Source of the DNA: Pseudomonadota bacterium
GTDB lineage: Bacteria; Pseudomonadota; Gammaproteobacteria; Burkholderiales; Gallionellaceae
Length of the DNA: 64,000 nt
Reading direction: 5' to 3'
Assembly (NCBI GenBank): GCA_021787435.1
Contig: JAJYLY010000006.1
Span: forward strand, 1-64,000
Shown piece by piece: positions 36,748 through 45,548 of this stretch. Numbering within the stretch: the first letter of the stretch is position 1; each line of letters starts with the position of its first letter. The position numbers and the translations under genes are program-made. Below the pieces are notes generated by a model. That model did not search any database and was not told the DNA's origin. It saw nothing but the letters and a program-made list of their open reading frames with translations.

Positions 36748-36777
36748 TTGCCTGTACGTTCGCTGCTCTGCTAAAAT
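36748..36777 (+). promoter_or_regulatory. Sigma-70-like promoter of fdxA
   Basis: TTGCCT at 36748-36753 and TAAAAT at 36772-36777 with an 18-bp spacer, the latter with an upstream TGC. The ferredoxin ATG is 31 bp further. A fair but not exact match to consensus. Confidence 0.45.
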
Positions 36778-36807
36778 GCCAGGAAATTAGCCAAGTGGAG
36801 TCCAGAC

Positions 36808-37131
36808 ATGACGTATGTAGTTTCTGAAAGCTGTATCAAATGCAAGTTCACGGATTGTGTGGATGTGTGTCCGGTGGATTGTTTCCGCGAAGGCCCGAAT
36901 TTTCTGGTGATTGATCCGGACGAGTGCATAGACTGCACGCTTTGCGTTGCGGAATGCCCTGTAGAGGCGATCTATGCAGAGGATGACTTGCCTGAGTCCC
37001 AGCGCCATTTCACTGCGCTGAATGCTGAGCTCTCCAAGCTTTGGGCGCCCATCGTCGAAAAGAAAGACGCGCCTGCCGATGCCGACGACTGGATGAACGT
37101 AAAGGACAAACTGCATCTGCTCGAGAGATAA
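36808..37131 (+). CDS. fdxA: 7Fe ferredoxin (FdxA / Azotobacter FdI type)
   Basis: 107 aa. The cysteines of a [3Fe-4S][4Fe-4S] ferredoxin are present: [18 protein letters not shown] and [17 protein letters not shown]. The C-terminal extension of about 45 residues (from [12 protein letters not shown]) is typical of FdxA. It is an electron carrier of low potential. It diverges from trxA. AGTGGAG seven bases upstream is a fair ribosome site. Confidence 0.92.
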   Translation: MTYVVSESCIKCKFTDCVDVCPVDCFREGPNFLVIDPDECIDCTLCVAECPVEAIYAEDDLPESQRHFTALNAELSKLWAPIVEKKDAPADADDWMNVKDKLHLLER

Positions 37132-37253
37132 CCAGAATTTTAATCACGCGGAGAACACGGAGTTGAGCTCACTGCATCGGCTGTTTTGAAATGCATTCCA
37201 GAGTTCGCATCTGTATGTGAATGATTTTTAATACGGTTTAATCGGGGAGCGGC

Positions 37254-39917
37254 ATGAGTTTTTATCGTCACGTCGCTCGGCATATTCTCTCCTGCCACAC
37301 GCCGCCCGATTTGCGCGGCGCTATCGTGTTGCTGCCCAACTACCATGCGGCACAGCCGCTGATTCAGGCGCTGAATGAGGCAGCCGGTTTGCCCGTACTG
37401 CTTTTGCCCGAGATGACCACGTTTGTTGACTGGGCCGGGACTGTCGCGCTCGATTGCGAAATTCAGCCCGACACGTTGAGGATATCGGCGCTGTACGGCG
37501 CGTTGCGGGAGCGCAACTGGTTTCCCGATGCAAACCTGTGGAGCCTGTCTTCTGAATTGCTCGAACTGATGGATGAGCTGACCCGCCACCATGTCGATCT
37601 GCCGGACTCCGCGGCCGAATTCGCAGCCCAGCTTGCGCGTGCTTACAAGGCGCGTTCAGGACAGTCGATGCAGTTCGAGGCGCGTGTGGTGCATGAGCTC
37701 TGGTATGCGATGACGGCATTCGGCGAGCTGGACGGGGCTTCCGCCTATCAGCAGCGGCTGGCCAGGCTTCATGTGGATAGGCCACTTTATGTGCTGATGG
37801 CATCGGATATGTCCATGCCGGAAGCGCGCTTCTTAAACGCCTGCCCGGAACGCGTCACGGTTTTCGACCTGCGCGTGATGGCGGCCGATGCTCCGGAATG
37901 TGCGCTGCTTGTTCATGCGTTGCAGCAGACCGGGGAGGACTTGCGCAGTGCGGCCTTACTGCTGAAAAAAGAAGCCGCCCTCCCGCTGAGATTGTTCGGC
38001 GCACATAGTCTGGAGCAGGAGGCTCGCGCGGCAGAATTGCAGGTGAGGCGCTGGTTGCTGGCGGGCAAACGGAACATCGCGCTTGTCGCGCAGGATCGAC
38101 TGGTGGCGCGGCGTGTGCGCGCCCTGCTCGAGCGGGCGGGTGTGCTGGTGTGCGATGAGACCGGCTGGACGATGTCCACGCTTGCCGTCAGCACGGTGCT
38201 GATGCGCTGGCTGGATGCGCTGCAGAGCGATTTCTATTATCTGGACCTGCTGGACCTGCTCAAGTCGCCATTCATCTTCTCGGATCAGAGCGCTGATTTT
38301 CGCAAACAGGCCGTATATCAGATCGAACAACTGGTGCGCAAACAAGGCGTGGCTTCCAGACTGGATGCTTTTTTCGACATGGCGCGTGGCAAGGCGGAAG
38401 CGGAGGCGGCTTTGACCAGGCTGCGCAAGGCTCAGGGGGCACTGCGCAGAAGCAGCGATACCTTGAGCGGCTGGCTGAAGTCGCTTGACGAAAGTCTGTC
38501 CATGCTCGGGGTCCTTCTGGGGCTTTCCGCGGATGAAGCGGGCACACAATTGTTGCAGGCATTGCAGAGTTGGCAGCAGGAACTGGCGGGGGATGCCGCG
38601 CGCTTCAGTCGGGCAGAATGGCGGCGCTGGCTGGCCCATCAACTTGACCGTCACACCTTTCGCGATGACGCGATAGAAAGCACGGTACTGATTACCCATC
38701 TTGCAGCGACGCGTTGGCGCAGTTTTGATGCGGTGCTGCTGCTGGGCGCGGATGCTCTGCATTTGCCGGGTGCGGACAAAGGCAGTTTGTGGTTCAACGA
38801 TGCGGTGCGCGCAACACTTGGCCTGCCGACGAATGGAGTTCGTCTGGCGCAGCAGCGCGACGACCTGTTCTCGCTTTTAGCGATGAACGGCACCTTGCTG
38901 GCTACCTGGCAGGCAAGCAAAAACGGCGAGCCCAATCTGTTAAGCCCGCATCTGGAGATGCTGCGCGCGCAGCACAGGCTTGCGTTCGGGGATGACCTGA
39001 TGGACGGGGAACTGGGTGAAATCATCAATCAGTCCTCGGTCCGCAGCCCTCAATCCTCAATCCTCGATCCTCAATCCTCAGTCTGCATGCCTCGTCCTGT
39101 AGTGCTGGGCAATCTCATCCCAAACCGTATTTCGCCATCGGGCTACAACTCGCTCGTCGCCTGTCCTTACCAGTATTTCGCGCGCCATGTGCTGTACTTA
39201 AACGAGCTAGACGAGGTGCGTGAGGCCTTGGAGAAGCGCGATTACGGCGAATGGGTGCATGTCATTCTGCATCGCTTTCACGAGGAGTTTCCGGTGCTGG
39301 AAGAAAAGAAGAAGGATGAGTTGAGGCTGGCGATGGAGCAGATCAGCAGCGAGGTGTTTGCGCCCGCAGTGGCGCGCGATTATCTTGCGCGCGCCTGGAT
39401 TTTGCGCTGGCAGCAGGCGATCCCCGCCTATCTGGATTTCCAGCTTGAAAGCGAGAAGCAGGGCTGGCGCTATCAGGGAGGCGAGATGCAGTTCGACCTG
39501 AATCTCGCGGATGACCTGACCCTGCATGGTCGCCTCGACCGCGTCGATGCAACGCGCGAAGGCATTAAGCGAGTGCTGGACTACAAGACGAGCGGTGTTA
39601 CCGGTCTGCGAAACAGGCTGAAGGAAGCCGGCGAAGATGTGCAGCTTGCCTGCTATGCGGTAGCGGAAGGCGCTGCGGAAGCAGCATTCATCAGCATAGA
39701 GAAGGAAAAAGTGGCCGCTGTCGCACCCCCTCATGATGTGAGCTGGCTTGCCGGGACCAATGTCGATAGGCTGAAGACTCTGTTCGGGCAGATGCGCAAG
39801 GGGGCTGCGATGCCCGCACATGGCGCGGACGAGGCATGTGAATATTGCGAGATGCGCGGGCTGTGCCGCAAGGGCAGTTGGGAGGCGCGCGACGTGCGGG
39901 AGGGGGCAGATGGATAA
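37254..39917 (+). CDS. addB: AddB-like nuclease/helicase subunit of a recombination complex
   Basis: 887 aa. The N-terminal half is a degenerate helicase. The C-terminal nuclease has LDRVDATREGIKRVLDYKTS, the D-x(n)-DYK core of PD-(D/E)XK enzymes. Cysteines CPYQYF and CEYCEMRGLC would hold the 4Fe-4S cluster typical of AddB. It forms with AddA a RecBCD-like enzyme for double-strand break repair. Around residues 590-615 a repeat-like SSVRSPQSSILDPQSSV is inserted in frame. The ATG at 37254 follows AGCGGC, and addA overlaps the stop by 8 bp. Confidence 0.83.
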   Translation: MSFYRHVARHILSCHTPPDLRGAIVLLPNYHAAQPLIQALNEAAGLPVLLLPEMTTFVDWAGTVALDCEIQPDTLRISALYGALRERNWFPDANLWSLSSELLELMDELTRHHVDLPDSAAEFAAQLARAYKARSGQSMQFEARVVHELWYAMTAFGELDGASAYQQRLARLHVDRPLYVLMASDMSMPEARFLNACPERVTVFDLRVMAADAPECALLVHALQQTGEDLRSAALLLKKEAALPLRLFGAHSLEQEARAAELQVRRWLLAGKRNIALVAQDRLVARRVRALLERAGVLVCDETGWTMSTLAVSTVLMRWLDALQSDFYYLDLLDLLKSPFIFSDQSADFRKQAVYQIEQLVRKQGVASRLDAFFDMARGKAEAEAALTRLRKAQGALRRSSDTLSGWLKSLDESLSMLGVLLGLSADEAGTQLLQALQSWQQELAGDAARFSRAEWRRWLAHQLDRHTFRDDAIESTVLITHLAATRWRSFDAVLLLGADALHLPGADKGSLWFNDAVRATLGLPTNGVRLAQQRDDLFSLLAMNGTLLATWQASKNGEPNLLSPHLEMLRAQHRLAFGDDLMDGELGEIINQSSVRSPQSSILDPQSSVCMPRPVVLGNLIPNRISPSGYNSLVACPYQYFARHVLYLNELDEVREALEKRDYGEWVHVILHRFHEEFPVLEEKKKDELRLAMEQISSEVFAPAVARDYLARAWILRWQQAIPAYLDFQLESEKQGWRYQGGEMQFDLNLADDLTLHGRLDRVDATREGIKRVLDYKTSGVTGLRNRLKEAGEDVQLACYAVAEGAAEAAFISIEKEKVAAVAPPHDVSWLAGTNVDRLKTLFGQMRKGAAMPAHGADEACEYCEMRGLCRKGSWEARDVREGADG
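39029..39095 (+). repeat. In-frame repeat insertion in addB
   Basis: The tandem-like runs of TCAATCC/TCCTCA (CAATCCTC repeats) encode QSSVRSPQSSILDPQSSV, unlike the rest of the protein. It does not disturb the reading frame. Compare the inserts in addA. Confidence 0.6.
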
Positions 39918-42900
39918 CCACATCGCGCTCGATCCGGAGCGCAGCATCGTCGTCGAGGCATGCGCGGGCAGCGGCAAGACCTGGCTTCTTGTGTCGCGCA
40001 TCGTCCGCCTGCTGCTTGCCGGCGTTAAGCCCGGCGAGATACTTGCGATCACTTTCACGCGTAAGGCCGCACAGGAGATGCAGGCGAGGTTGAACGAATG
40101 GTTGCACCTGCTTGCTGTCAGGGATGACGACAGGGTGCGCGAATTTCTGCGCGAACGCGCCGTTTCCGACATCGATGCTGCCATGCTGGCTAAGGCGCGC
40201 AGTCTTTACAGGGATGCATTGCTCGCACAGCCCGTGGTCACCATCAGCACATTCCACGGCTGGTTCATGCAACTGATCCAGCGCGCGCCGTTGAATGCAG
40301 GCGTGCCGGTCGGCATGCAGCTTCTGGAGCGCACTGCAGCGATGCACGACGAGGCATGGCAAGCTTTCGCCGACAGCCTCTTTGCGGTGCCCGACGGGCA
40401 GACCGCGCAGCATATGCAGCAGTTGTTTGCCGGATATGGCTTGCACAGCACGCGCATGCTGCTGGAAAACTTCGTGCACAAGCGGGCCGAGTGGTGGGCA
40501 TACACGCTGGGTCATGACGATGCCGCAGCATGGGCAACGGAGCAACTGCAAAACGAGCTCGGTATCGAAGATATTGAATTTGATCCGCTCGAAGACTGGG
40601 GCATGTGCGGAAACAGCGAAGAGCTTCTGTTCGCGTTTACAAGGCAGCTGGCCTGTAATGGCTCGGCAGCGCAACAGAAAAATGCCGGTCAAATGGAACT
40701 TGCCTGGACGGGCAATGCGGAGGGCGGGCGTTTTGATGCGCTGTGGCCGCTGCTGTTCACTCAGGACGGGAAACCGCGCACCAGTCTCAAGCCAAACTTG
40801 AAGCAGAATGCGGATGCATTTCTGCATACCCGGGATGTGTTGCAGGCCAGCCTTCAGGCTGCGAAAGACGAGATGACTGAAATCGAGGCGTTGCGCATGA
40901 ACCGGGCTGCGCTGCATTGCGGTGCAGAATTGCTGGGACATTTTCAGAGGCTGAAGCTTGAACGACAGCAGATTGATTTCACCGATCTTGAATGGAGTGT
41001 CTGCCGACTTTTGAGCGACAGCGACCATGCGGAATACATGCAGCACAAACTGGACAGCCGTTATCGCCATGTGCTTCTAGACGAGTTCCAGGATACAAAT
41101 CCGTTGCAGTGGCAGATACTGCAGTCCTGGTTTTCGGCATCGGCAGCGGTGGACACAAGGCCCGGGGTGTTTGTGGTCGGCGACCCCAAGCAATCCATCT
41201 ATCGTTTTCGCCGCGCCGACGCACGCCTGTTCGGCGAGGTGAAGCAGTACCTGCAGAACCATTTCGATGCGCATCACTTGACGCAGAACGAGACGCGGCG
41301 CAATTCGCCTGCGGTGCTGGAAGCGGTGAACGGCGTGTTTTCTTCGCATCCCGATGGCTTTGTTGATTTCGAGGAACATGTCGCGCACCACCGTGATTTG
41401 CAGGGTTGTGTCGAAGTGCTGCCGTTGCTTCCTCTCCCTGATTCCATTGCGCTGCAACAGGGGGATGAACTGCGCAATCCGCTTCTTGTGCCGCGCAAGG
41501 AACGGCAAGTCGATGCGCGCATGCTCGAGGCCGAGCAATTTGCCGCGCATGTCGCCGGTATCGTCGCGAACCGGCATGTGCTGGACGGCGGAAAAGAACG
41601 CCCTGCAGAATACAGGGACATCATGGTGCTGGTGCGCAGGCGAACGCACCTGCGCGTATACGAGCATGCCTTGCGCGCGCGCGGGATTCCTTTTTTGACG
41701 TCAAGGCGGGGCGGTCTGCTTGACACGCTGGAAGCGGAAGACGTGCAGGCGCTGCTAACTTTCCTGATCACGCCATTTTCCGATCTCGATCTGGCCCGAG
41801 CGTTGCGCTCGCCGGTCTTCTCGTGCAGCGACGACGACCTGATGCAGATTGCAGAATTGGGGACTGGGGATCGAGGATCGGAAAGAATGATTTTGTCCGA
41901 ATTCCCGATCCCCAATCCTGACAGCTGGTGGCAGCGCATTAAACATCTTGTTGAAAATGGCGGTGGCTCGGGTGCGCTGCAGCGCGCCTACAGTCTGCTG
42001 CAGGGCTGGATGCTTCTTGCCGACAAGTTGCCGGTGCACGATCTGCTGGATCGCATCTATTTCGAGAGCGACCTGATGCACCGCTATGCGTTGGCGCTGC
42101 CAGCCGAACTGAAGGAGGCGGTAGAGGCAAATCTGCACGCTTTCATGGAGATTGCGCTGAACGTCGATGCGGGGCGTTATCCCAGCCTGCCGCGTTTTCT
42201 GGACGAGCTGCGCGAGTTGCGCCTGGCCGAAAACGAATCCCCTGACGAGGGCAGGACAGGGGAGGCAGCGCTGCGCATCTATACCGTGCATGAGGCCAAG
42301 GGCCTGGAGGCGCCCATCGTATGGCTGCTGGATGCGAACGATATGCAGGTCCGGACGGACAGCTATGGCGTGCTGCTGGACTGGCAACCCGATGAGCCGC
42401 GTCCGGCGCATTTCTCTCTGTATGGCGACAAAGCCGGCCGTGGTTCTGCGCGCGCGTCCCGCTTTGAAGCCGAGGAGGCATACGCGCGCCGTGAAAACAT
42501 GAACCTGCTGTATGTCGCGATGACGCGGGCCAGACAGGTTCTGATCGCAAGTGGCAACGGCGCGCTGGCCGAGGACTCCTGGTATGACCGCATCGCCAAG
42601 GCAGAAGACAGAAATCAGATGACAGAGGACGGAGACCGCAAGGGTATTCCCAGTACAGTTAAAGGACTATGTCCCAAGTTGTTGACTGAAGGTCCCTTGC
42701 GGTCTCTGTCTTCCGCAGTGGATGAACGCCTCACTCTTCTGTTGCCGACAGGCAGGCGCAGGCCTCCATTGACCGGGCAGCAGCGCGAAGGCATCTGGCT
42801 GCATGGCCTGCTGCAGAATCTTGCGCCAGTTGTGCCGCAGATGGAAACCCTGCAGCGCAATTTGAACATCCCCCCGGAACAGATGCCTCTGCTTATGCAA

Positions 42901-43194
42901 AAGGCGCAGGAAATACTGGGCGCGCCTGATCTTGTGCGCTTTTTTGATGCGCGATGTTTTCTGACGGCCTCGAATGAGTTAAGCTATGTCAACGCGGCCG
43001 GGGAACTCAGGCGCATCGATCGCCTGGTCGAATTCGAGCATGAAGTCTGGGTGCTGGATTACAAGACAGGGATGGCGTCGGAAAGCCATGCGCCGCAGCT
43101 TCAGGAATATCGCAGTGCGATGCAGACCATATACCCGGGCAAGACCATACGCTGCGGCCTGATCTTTGCCGGCGGAAAATTCCTCGAAGCCTGA
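39910..43194 (+). CDS. addA: AddA-like UvrD-family helicase-nuclease
   Basis: 1,094 aa. Walker [12 protein letters not shown] is near residue 20. UvrD motifs follow: Walker [35 protein letters not shown], and near the end [18 protein letters not shown] and [12 protein letters not shown]. The C-terminal nuclease core is [18 protein letters not shown]. This is the second subunit of AddAB. The ATG at 39910 overlaps the end of addB by 8 bp; a longer frame lies inside addB. Two in-frame palindromic inserts lie at about 41861-41920 and 42602-42720. Confidence 0.87.
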   Translation: MDNHIALDPERSIVVEACAGSGKTWLLVSRIVRLLLAGVKPGEILAITFTRKAAQEMQARLNEWLHLLAVRDDDRVREFLRERAVSDIDAAMLAKARSLYRDALLAQPVVTISTFHGWFMQLIQRAPLNAGVPVGMQLLERTAAMHDEAWQAFADSLFAVPDGQTAQHMQQLFAGYGLHSTRMLLENFVHKRAEWWAYTLGHDDAAAWATEQLQNELGIEDIEFDPLEDWGMCGNSEELLFAFTRQLACNGSAAQQKNAGQMELAWTGNAEGGRFDALWPLLFTQDGKPRTSLKPNLKQNADAFLHTRDVLQASLQAAKDEMTEIEALRMNRAALHCGAELLGHFQRLKLERQQIDFTDLEWSVCRLLSDSDHAEYMQHKLDSRYRHVLLDEFQDTNPLQWQILQSWFSASAAVDTRPGVFVVGDPKQSIYRFRRADARLFGEVKQYLQNHFDAHHLTQNETRRNSPAVLEAVNGVFSSHPDGFVDFEEHVAHHRDLQGCVEVLPLLPLPDSIALQQGDELRNPLLVPRKERQVDARMLEAEQFAAHVAGIVANRHVLDGGKERPAEYRDIMVLVRRRTHLRVYEHALRARGIPFLTSRRGGLLDTLEAEDVQALLTFLITPFSDLDLARALRSPVFSCSDDDLMQIAELGTGDRGSERMILSEFPIPNPDSWWQRIKHLVENGGGSGALQRAYSLLQGWMLLADKLPVHDLLDRIYFESDLMHRYALALPAELKEAVEANLHAFMEIALNVDAGRYPSLPRFLDELRELRLAENESPDEGRTGEAALRIYTVHEAKGLEAPIVWLLDANDMQVRTDSYGVLLDWQPDEPRPAHFSLYGDKAGRGSARASRFEAEEAYARRENMNLLYVAMTRARQVLIASGNGALAEDSWYDRIAKAEDRNQMTEDGDRKGIPSTVKGLCPKLLTEGPLRSLSSAVDERLTLLLPTGRRRPPLTGQQREGIWLHGLLQNLAPVVPQMETLQRNLNIPPEQMPLLMQKAQEILGAPDLVRFFDARCFLTASNELSYVNAAGELRRIDRLVEFEHEVWVLDYKTGMASESHAPQLQEYRSAMQTIYPGKTIRCGLIFAGGKFLEA
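41861..41920 (+). repeat. In-frame palindromic insertion 1 in addA
   Basis: ACTGGGGATCG near 41872 and CGATCCCCAATCC near 41909 are inverted copies enclosing a short loop. The stretch codes for [19 protein letters not shown], lying where the helicase domain is otherwise conserved, without breaking the frame. Confidence 0.6.
42602..42720 (+). repeat. In-frame palindromic insertion 2 in addA
   Basis: GGAGACCGCAAGG near 42631 and CCTTGCGGTCTCTG near 42694 are inverted copies about 50 bp apart. The stretch codes for [18 protein letters not shown] and onward, before the nuclease domain, with the frame kept. Confidence 0.6.
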
Positions 43195-43261
43195 CAAAAA
43201 AGCTGTGGTATTATTTCGCCACTTCATTTTATCTCTGCAATTTCATAAAAAAGGAAAAATC

Positions 43262-43846
43262 ATGGAACATACTCTGCCAGCTTTGCCTTATGCAATGGAT
43301 GCATTGCAACCACATATGTCCAAGGAGACATTCGAGTATCACTACGCCAAGCACCACCAGGCCTATGTAACCAACCTGAACAACCTGATCAAGGGTACGG
43401 AATACGAGTCGCTGGACCTCGAATCCATTATCAAAAAAGCCCCCGCAGGCGGTATCTACAACAATTCCGCGCAGGTCTGGAACCACACCTTCTTCTGGAA
43501 CTGCATGAAGCCCGCTGGCGGCGGCGCACCGACTGGCGCGCTGGCGGCTGCGATCAACGCGAAATGGGGCAGTCTTGACGAATTCAAGAAGGCTTTCCAG
43601 ACTTCTGCTGTCGGCAACTTCGGCTCCGGTTGGACATGGCTCGTGAAAAAGGCCGACGGCACGCTGGATATCGTCAACATGGGTGCCGCAGGCACGCCGC
43701 TGACCACGGCCGACAAGGCGCTGCTGTGTGTGGACGTATGGGAACACGCCTACTATATCGACTATCGCAATATGCGCCCCAAGTTCGTCGAGACCTTCAT
43801 GAACAATCTGGTGAACTGGGATTTCGTCGCGAAGAATTTCGCATAA
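43262..43846 (+). CDS. sodB: Iron superoxide dismutase
   Basis: 194 aa. Metal ligands and signatures are [11 protein letters not shown] (His), NHTFFWNCM (His), and [14 protein letters not shown] (Asp, His). The pattern [12 protein letters not shown] fits the Fe-type. It removes superoxide in the cytoplasm. The ATG at 43262 is preceded by AAAAGGAAA; a longer frame runs back into addA without similarity. A hairpin terminator follows. Confidence 0.94.
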   Translation: MEHTLPALPYAMDALQPHMSKETFEYHYAKHHQAYVTNLNNLIKGTEYESLDLESIIKKAPAGGIYNNSAQVWNHTFFWNCMKPAGGGAPTGALAAAINAKWGSLDEFKKAFQTSAVGNFGSGWTWLVKKADGTLDIVNMGAAGTPLTTADKALLCVDVWEHAYYIDYRNMRPKFVETFMNNLVNWDFVAKNFA

Positions 43847-43860
43847 TTCCTTCAATGATA

Positions 43861-43881
43861 CGCGCCCTCTCGGGCGCGTTT
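43861..43881 (+). terminator. Rho-independent terminator after sodB
   Basis: CGCGCCC, loop TCTC, GGGCGCG, then TTT. It lies 14 bp after the sodB stop and just before the convergent acyltransferase gene, and could serve both sides. Confidence 0.7.
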
Positions 43882-43888
43882 GTGACAT

Positions 43889-44671
43889 TCAGGATGAGCG
43901 GTTGATCAGGCGGGATAGTATTTCTACCTCCTCGACATCGGAGAAGAAGTAGGGATAGAGTGACTTTACGCCGACAGCCTTTTCCATCATCCCGCCGAAT
44001 TTCCTGACCTGTTCTGCCATATAGGAAAAGTTCGTGCGCAAAAGCACGGCAGGCGCATTGACGCGGGGACAGATTTTTTCGGGACCGATGCGTGTGAAGC
44101 CCAGCCTTTTTTCGTAGAAGCCCGCGTGTCTGGGGTTGACTTCGATCACGCCGTCCGTGTGACTGGAGATGCTGTAAGGGTAGAGATAGCCGATGTGAAA
44201 GAGGCTTGCCAGCAGACGCTTGGATTTGATGCCGGCATCCACGGCAAGCGCCCTGAATTCGCAGAGGCTGCAACCCTCATTTCTCAGTCGATTCAGCTCT
44301 TCGTGATACAGCTGGTCTGCCAGCAGTCCCATGCTGGAATCGGAGGCTATGGACAATGTACCGATGGCATTTTCATTCGAATAGGCGATGATGGTCGTTC
44401 TGTCCGGATCCGGCGCCAGGGTTTTGCCCGTTTCATAGCCGCGCCATGAATACATCCTGTCTATCAGCTGGTTGGCCGAATTGTGGTGGTGGTGGTTCTG
44501 CGCGATCCTGAACTTGAAGTGATGGTGGCTCGCTACCGGTTCTGAATATTCGCTAGCGGACATGATTTCGGATGCAGGCCGGATTTCCTCGACGAAAAAG
44601 GCTAGCGTGGAATCCATGTGATATGTCTTGTGAGTCATGCTGGGGTCGAATCGGATTGTGAACGTGCGCAT
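43889..44671 (-). CDS. FeeM-like N-acyl amino acid synthase / exosortase-associated GNAT
   Basis: 260 aa. The GNAT core includes TTIIAYSNENAIGTLSIASDSS, LCEFRALAVDAGIKSKRLL and the region VIEVNPRHAGFYEKRLGF, the pattern of the FeeM/PEP-CTERM-exosortase-associated acyltransferases, which join a fatty acyl group to an amino acid. An unusual HHHH run lies near residue 60. It diverges from the GAF gene. No exosortase gene is in the window, so the link to that system is inference. Confidence 0.68.
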   Translation of the reverse strand: MRTFTIRFDPSMTHKTYHMDSTLAFFVEEIRPASEIMSASEYSEPVASHHHFKFRIAQNHHHHNSANQLIDRMYSWRGYETGKTLAPDPDRTTIIAYSNENAIGTLSIASDSSMGLLADQLYHEELNRLRNEGCSLCEFRALAVDAGIKSKRLLASLFHIGYLYPYSISSHTDGVIEVNPRHAGFYEKRLGFTRIGPEKICPRVNAPAVLLRTNFSYMAEQVRKFGGMMEKAVGVKSLYPYFFSDVEEVEILSRLINRSS

Positions 44672-44779
44672 GAGGGGGCGCAGAAGAAACCCAGGTGGTT
44701 TGAGTCGAGATGAGTTGCTGCTGCCATACGTTGAGCTATATTATATCCCATTCATTCTATATGGCAAGGCGCGCACGCG

Positions 44780-45511
44780 ATGAATGCTCACGAAGAAAGT
44801 CTGCTTTCCAGGTTAAGCTCACTGACGAATTTTCAGAGTTCGGATCTGAGTCTGAACGACAATCTGCAGAGGCTCTCGTCCATGGTGGCGGACATTGTAG
44901 ATGTCGAAAACTGCTCTATCATGCTGTCAGACGACGACGCAAATCTGAGGGTATGCGCAAACTTCGGGAATCTGTCCAATGAGGCCTACAGGGAGTCCGT
45001 GAAAAAAGGCGAGGGGATATCTGGCCATGTGCTGGCAAGCAGCGCATCGCTGCTGATAGAAGATATCGGCAAATCCGGGTTTGCCAGATATGCGAGATAT
45101 TCTGATGCATCGAAGAAGGGGATGATATGCGTCCCCATCAGGGCAGACGGGGTGGCGCTGGGTGTGATCAACATCAACGGCTTGAGGCGCAGGAGGAACT
45201 TCACCAGGGATGATCTGCATGCGATGGAAATTATCGCGGCTTTCACGGGAAATATCATACAGAGTCAGCAGCTCAAGCGCACGCTGGGTTCCCGCTTCGC
45301 GCAGATGTCGCTGGGAGGCGGAATGACTGGGCAGAAGATCAGCGATGCGCAGAATCCGGGGAGGATGGCGAAGATACTGGCCAAGTCGTTCTACCGCGAA
45401 ATGGCAGGCGCGGGCTTTGGCCCGGCGCAGATCATAGATGCCGCATCGGAAATCATCTCGGAACTGGGCGAGAATGTGAATAAACATCGTGGGCGCATCA
45501 AACGTGATTGA
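44780..45511 (+). CDS. GAF-domain protein
   Basis: 243 aa. One GAF domain covers about residues 20-165 (VDVENCSIMLSDDDANLRV, KKGEGISGHVLASSASLLI, CVPIRADGVALGVININGL). The C-terminal 70 residues have no recognised domain. GAF domains bind small ligands and act as sensors; no output domain is visible. It ends by overlapping the next frame and may be in an operon with the ligase-like gene. Confidence 0.75.
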   Translation: MNAHEESLLSRLSSLTNFQSSDLSLNDNLQRLSSMVADIVDVENCSIMLSDDDANLRVCANFGNLSNEAYRESVKKGEGISGHVLASSASLLIEDIGKSGFARYARYSDASKKGMICVPIRADGVALGVININGLRRRRNFTRDDLHAMEIIAAFTGNIIQSQQLKRTLGSRFAQMSLGGGMTGQKISDAQNPGRMAKILAKSFYREMAGAGFGPAQIIDAASEIISELGENVNKHRGRIKRD

Positions 45512-45548
45512 ATCCGGCGCAAGCACTGCTTTTGCGAAGCGTCCGGCA

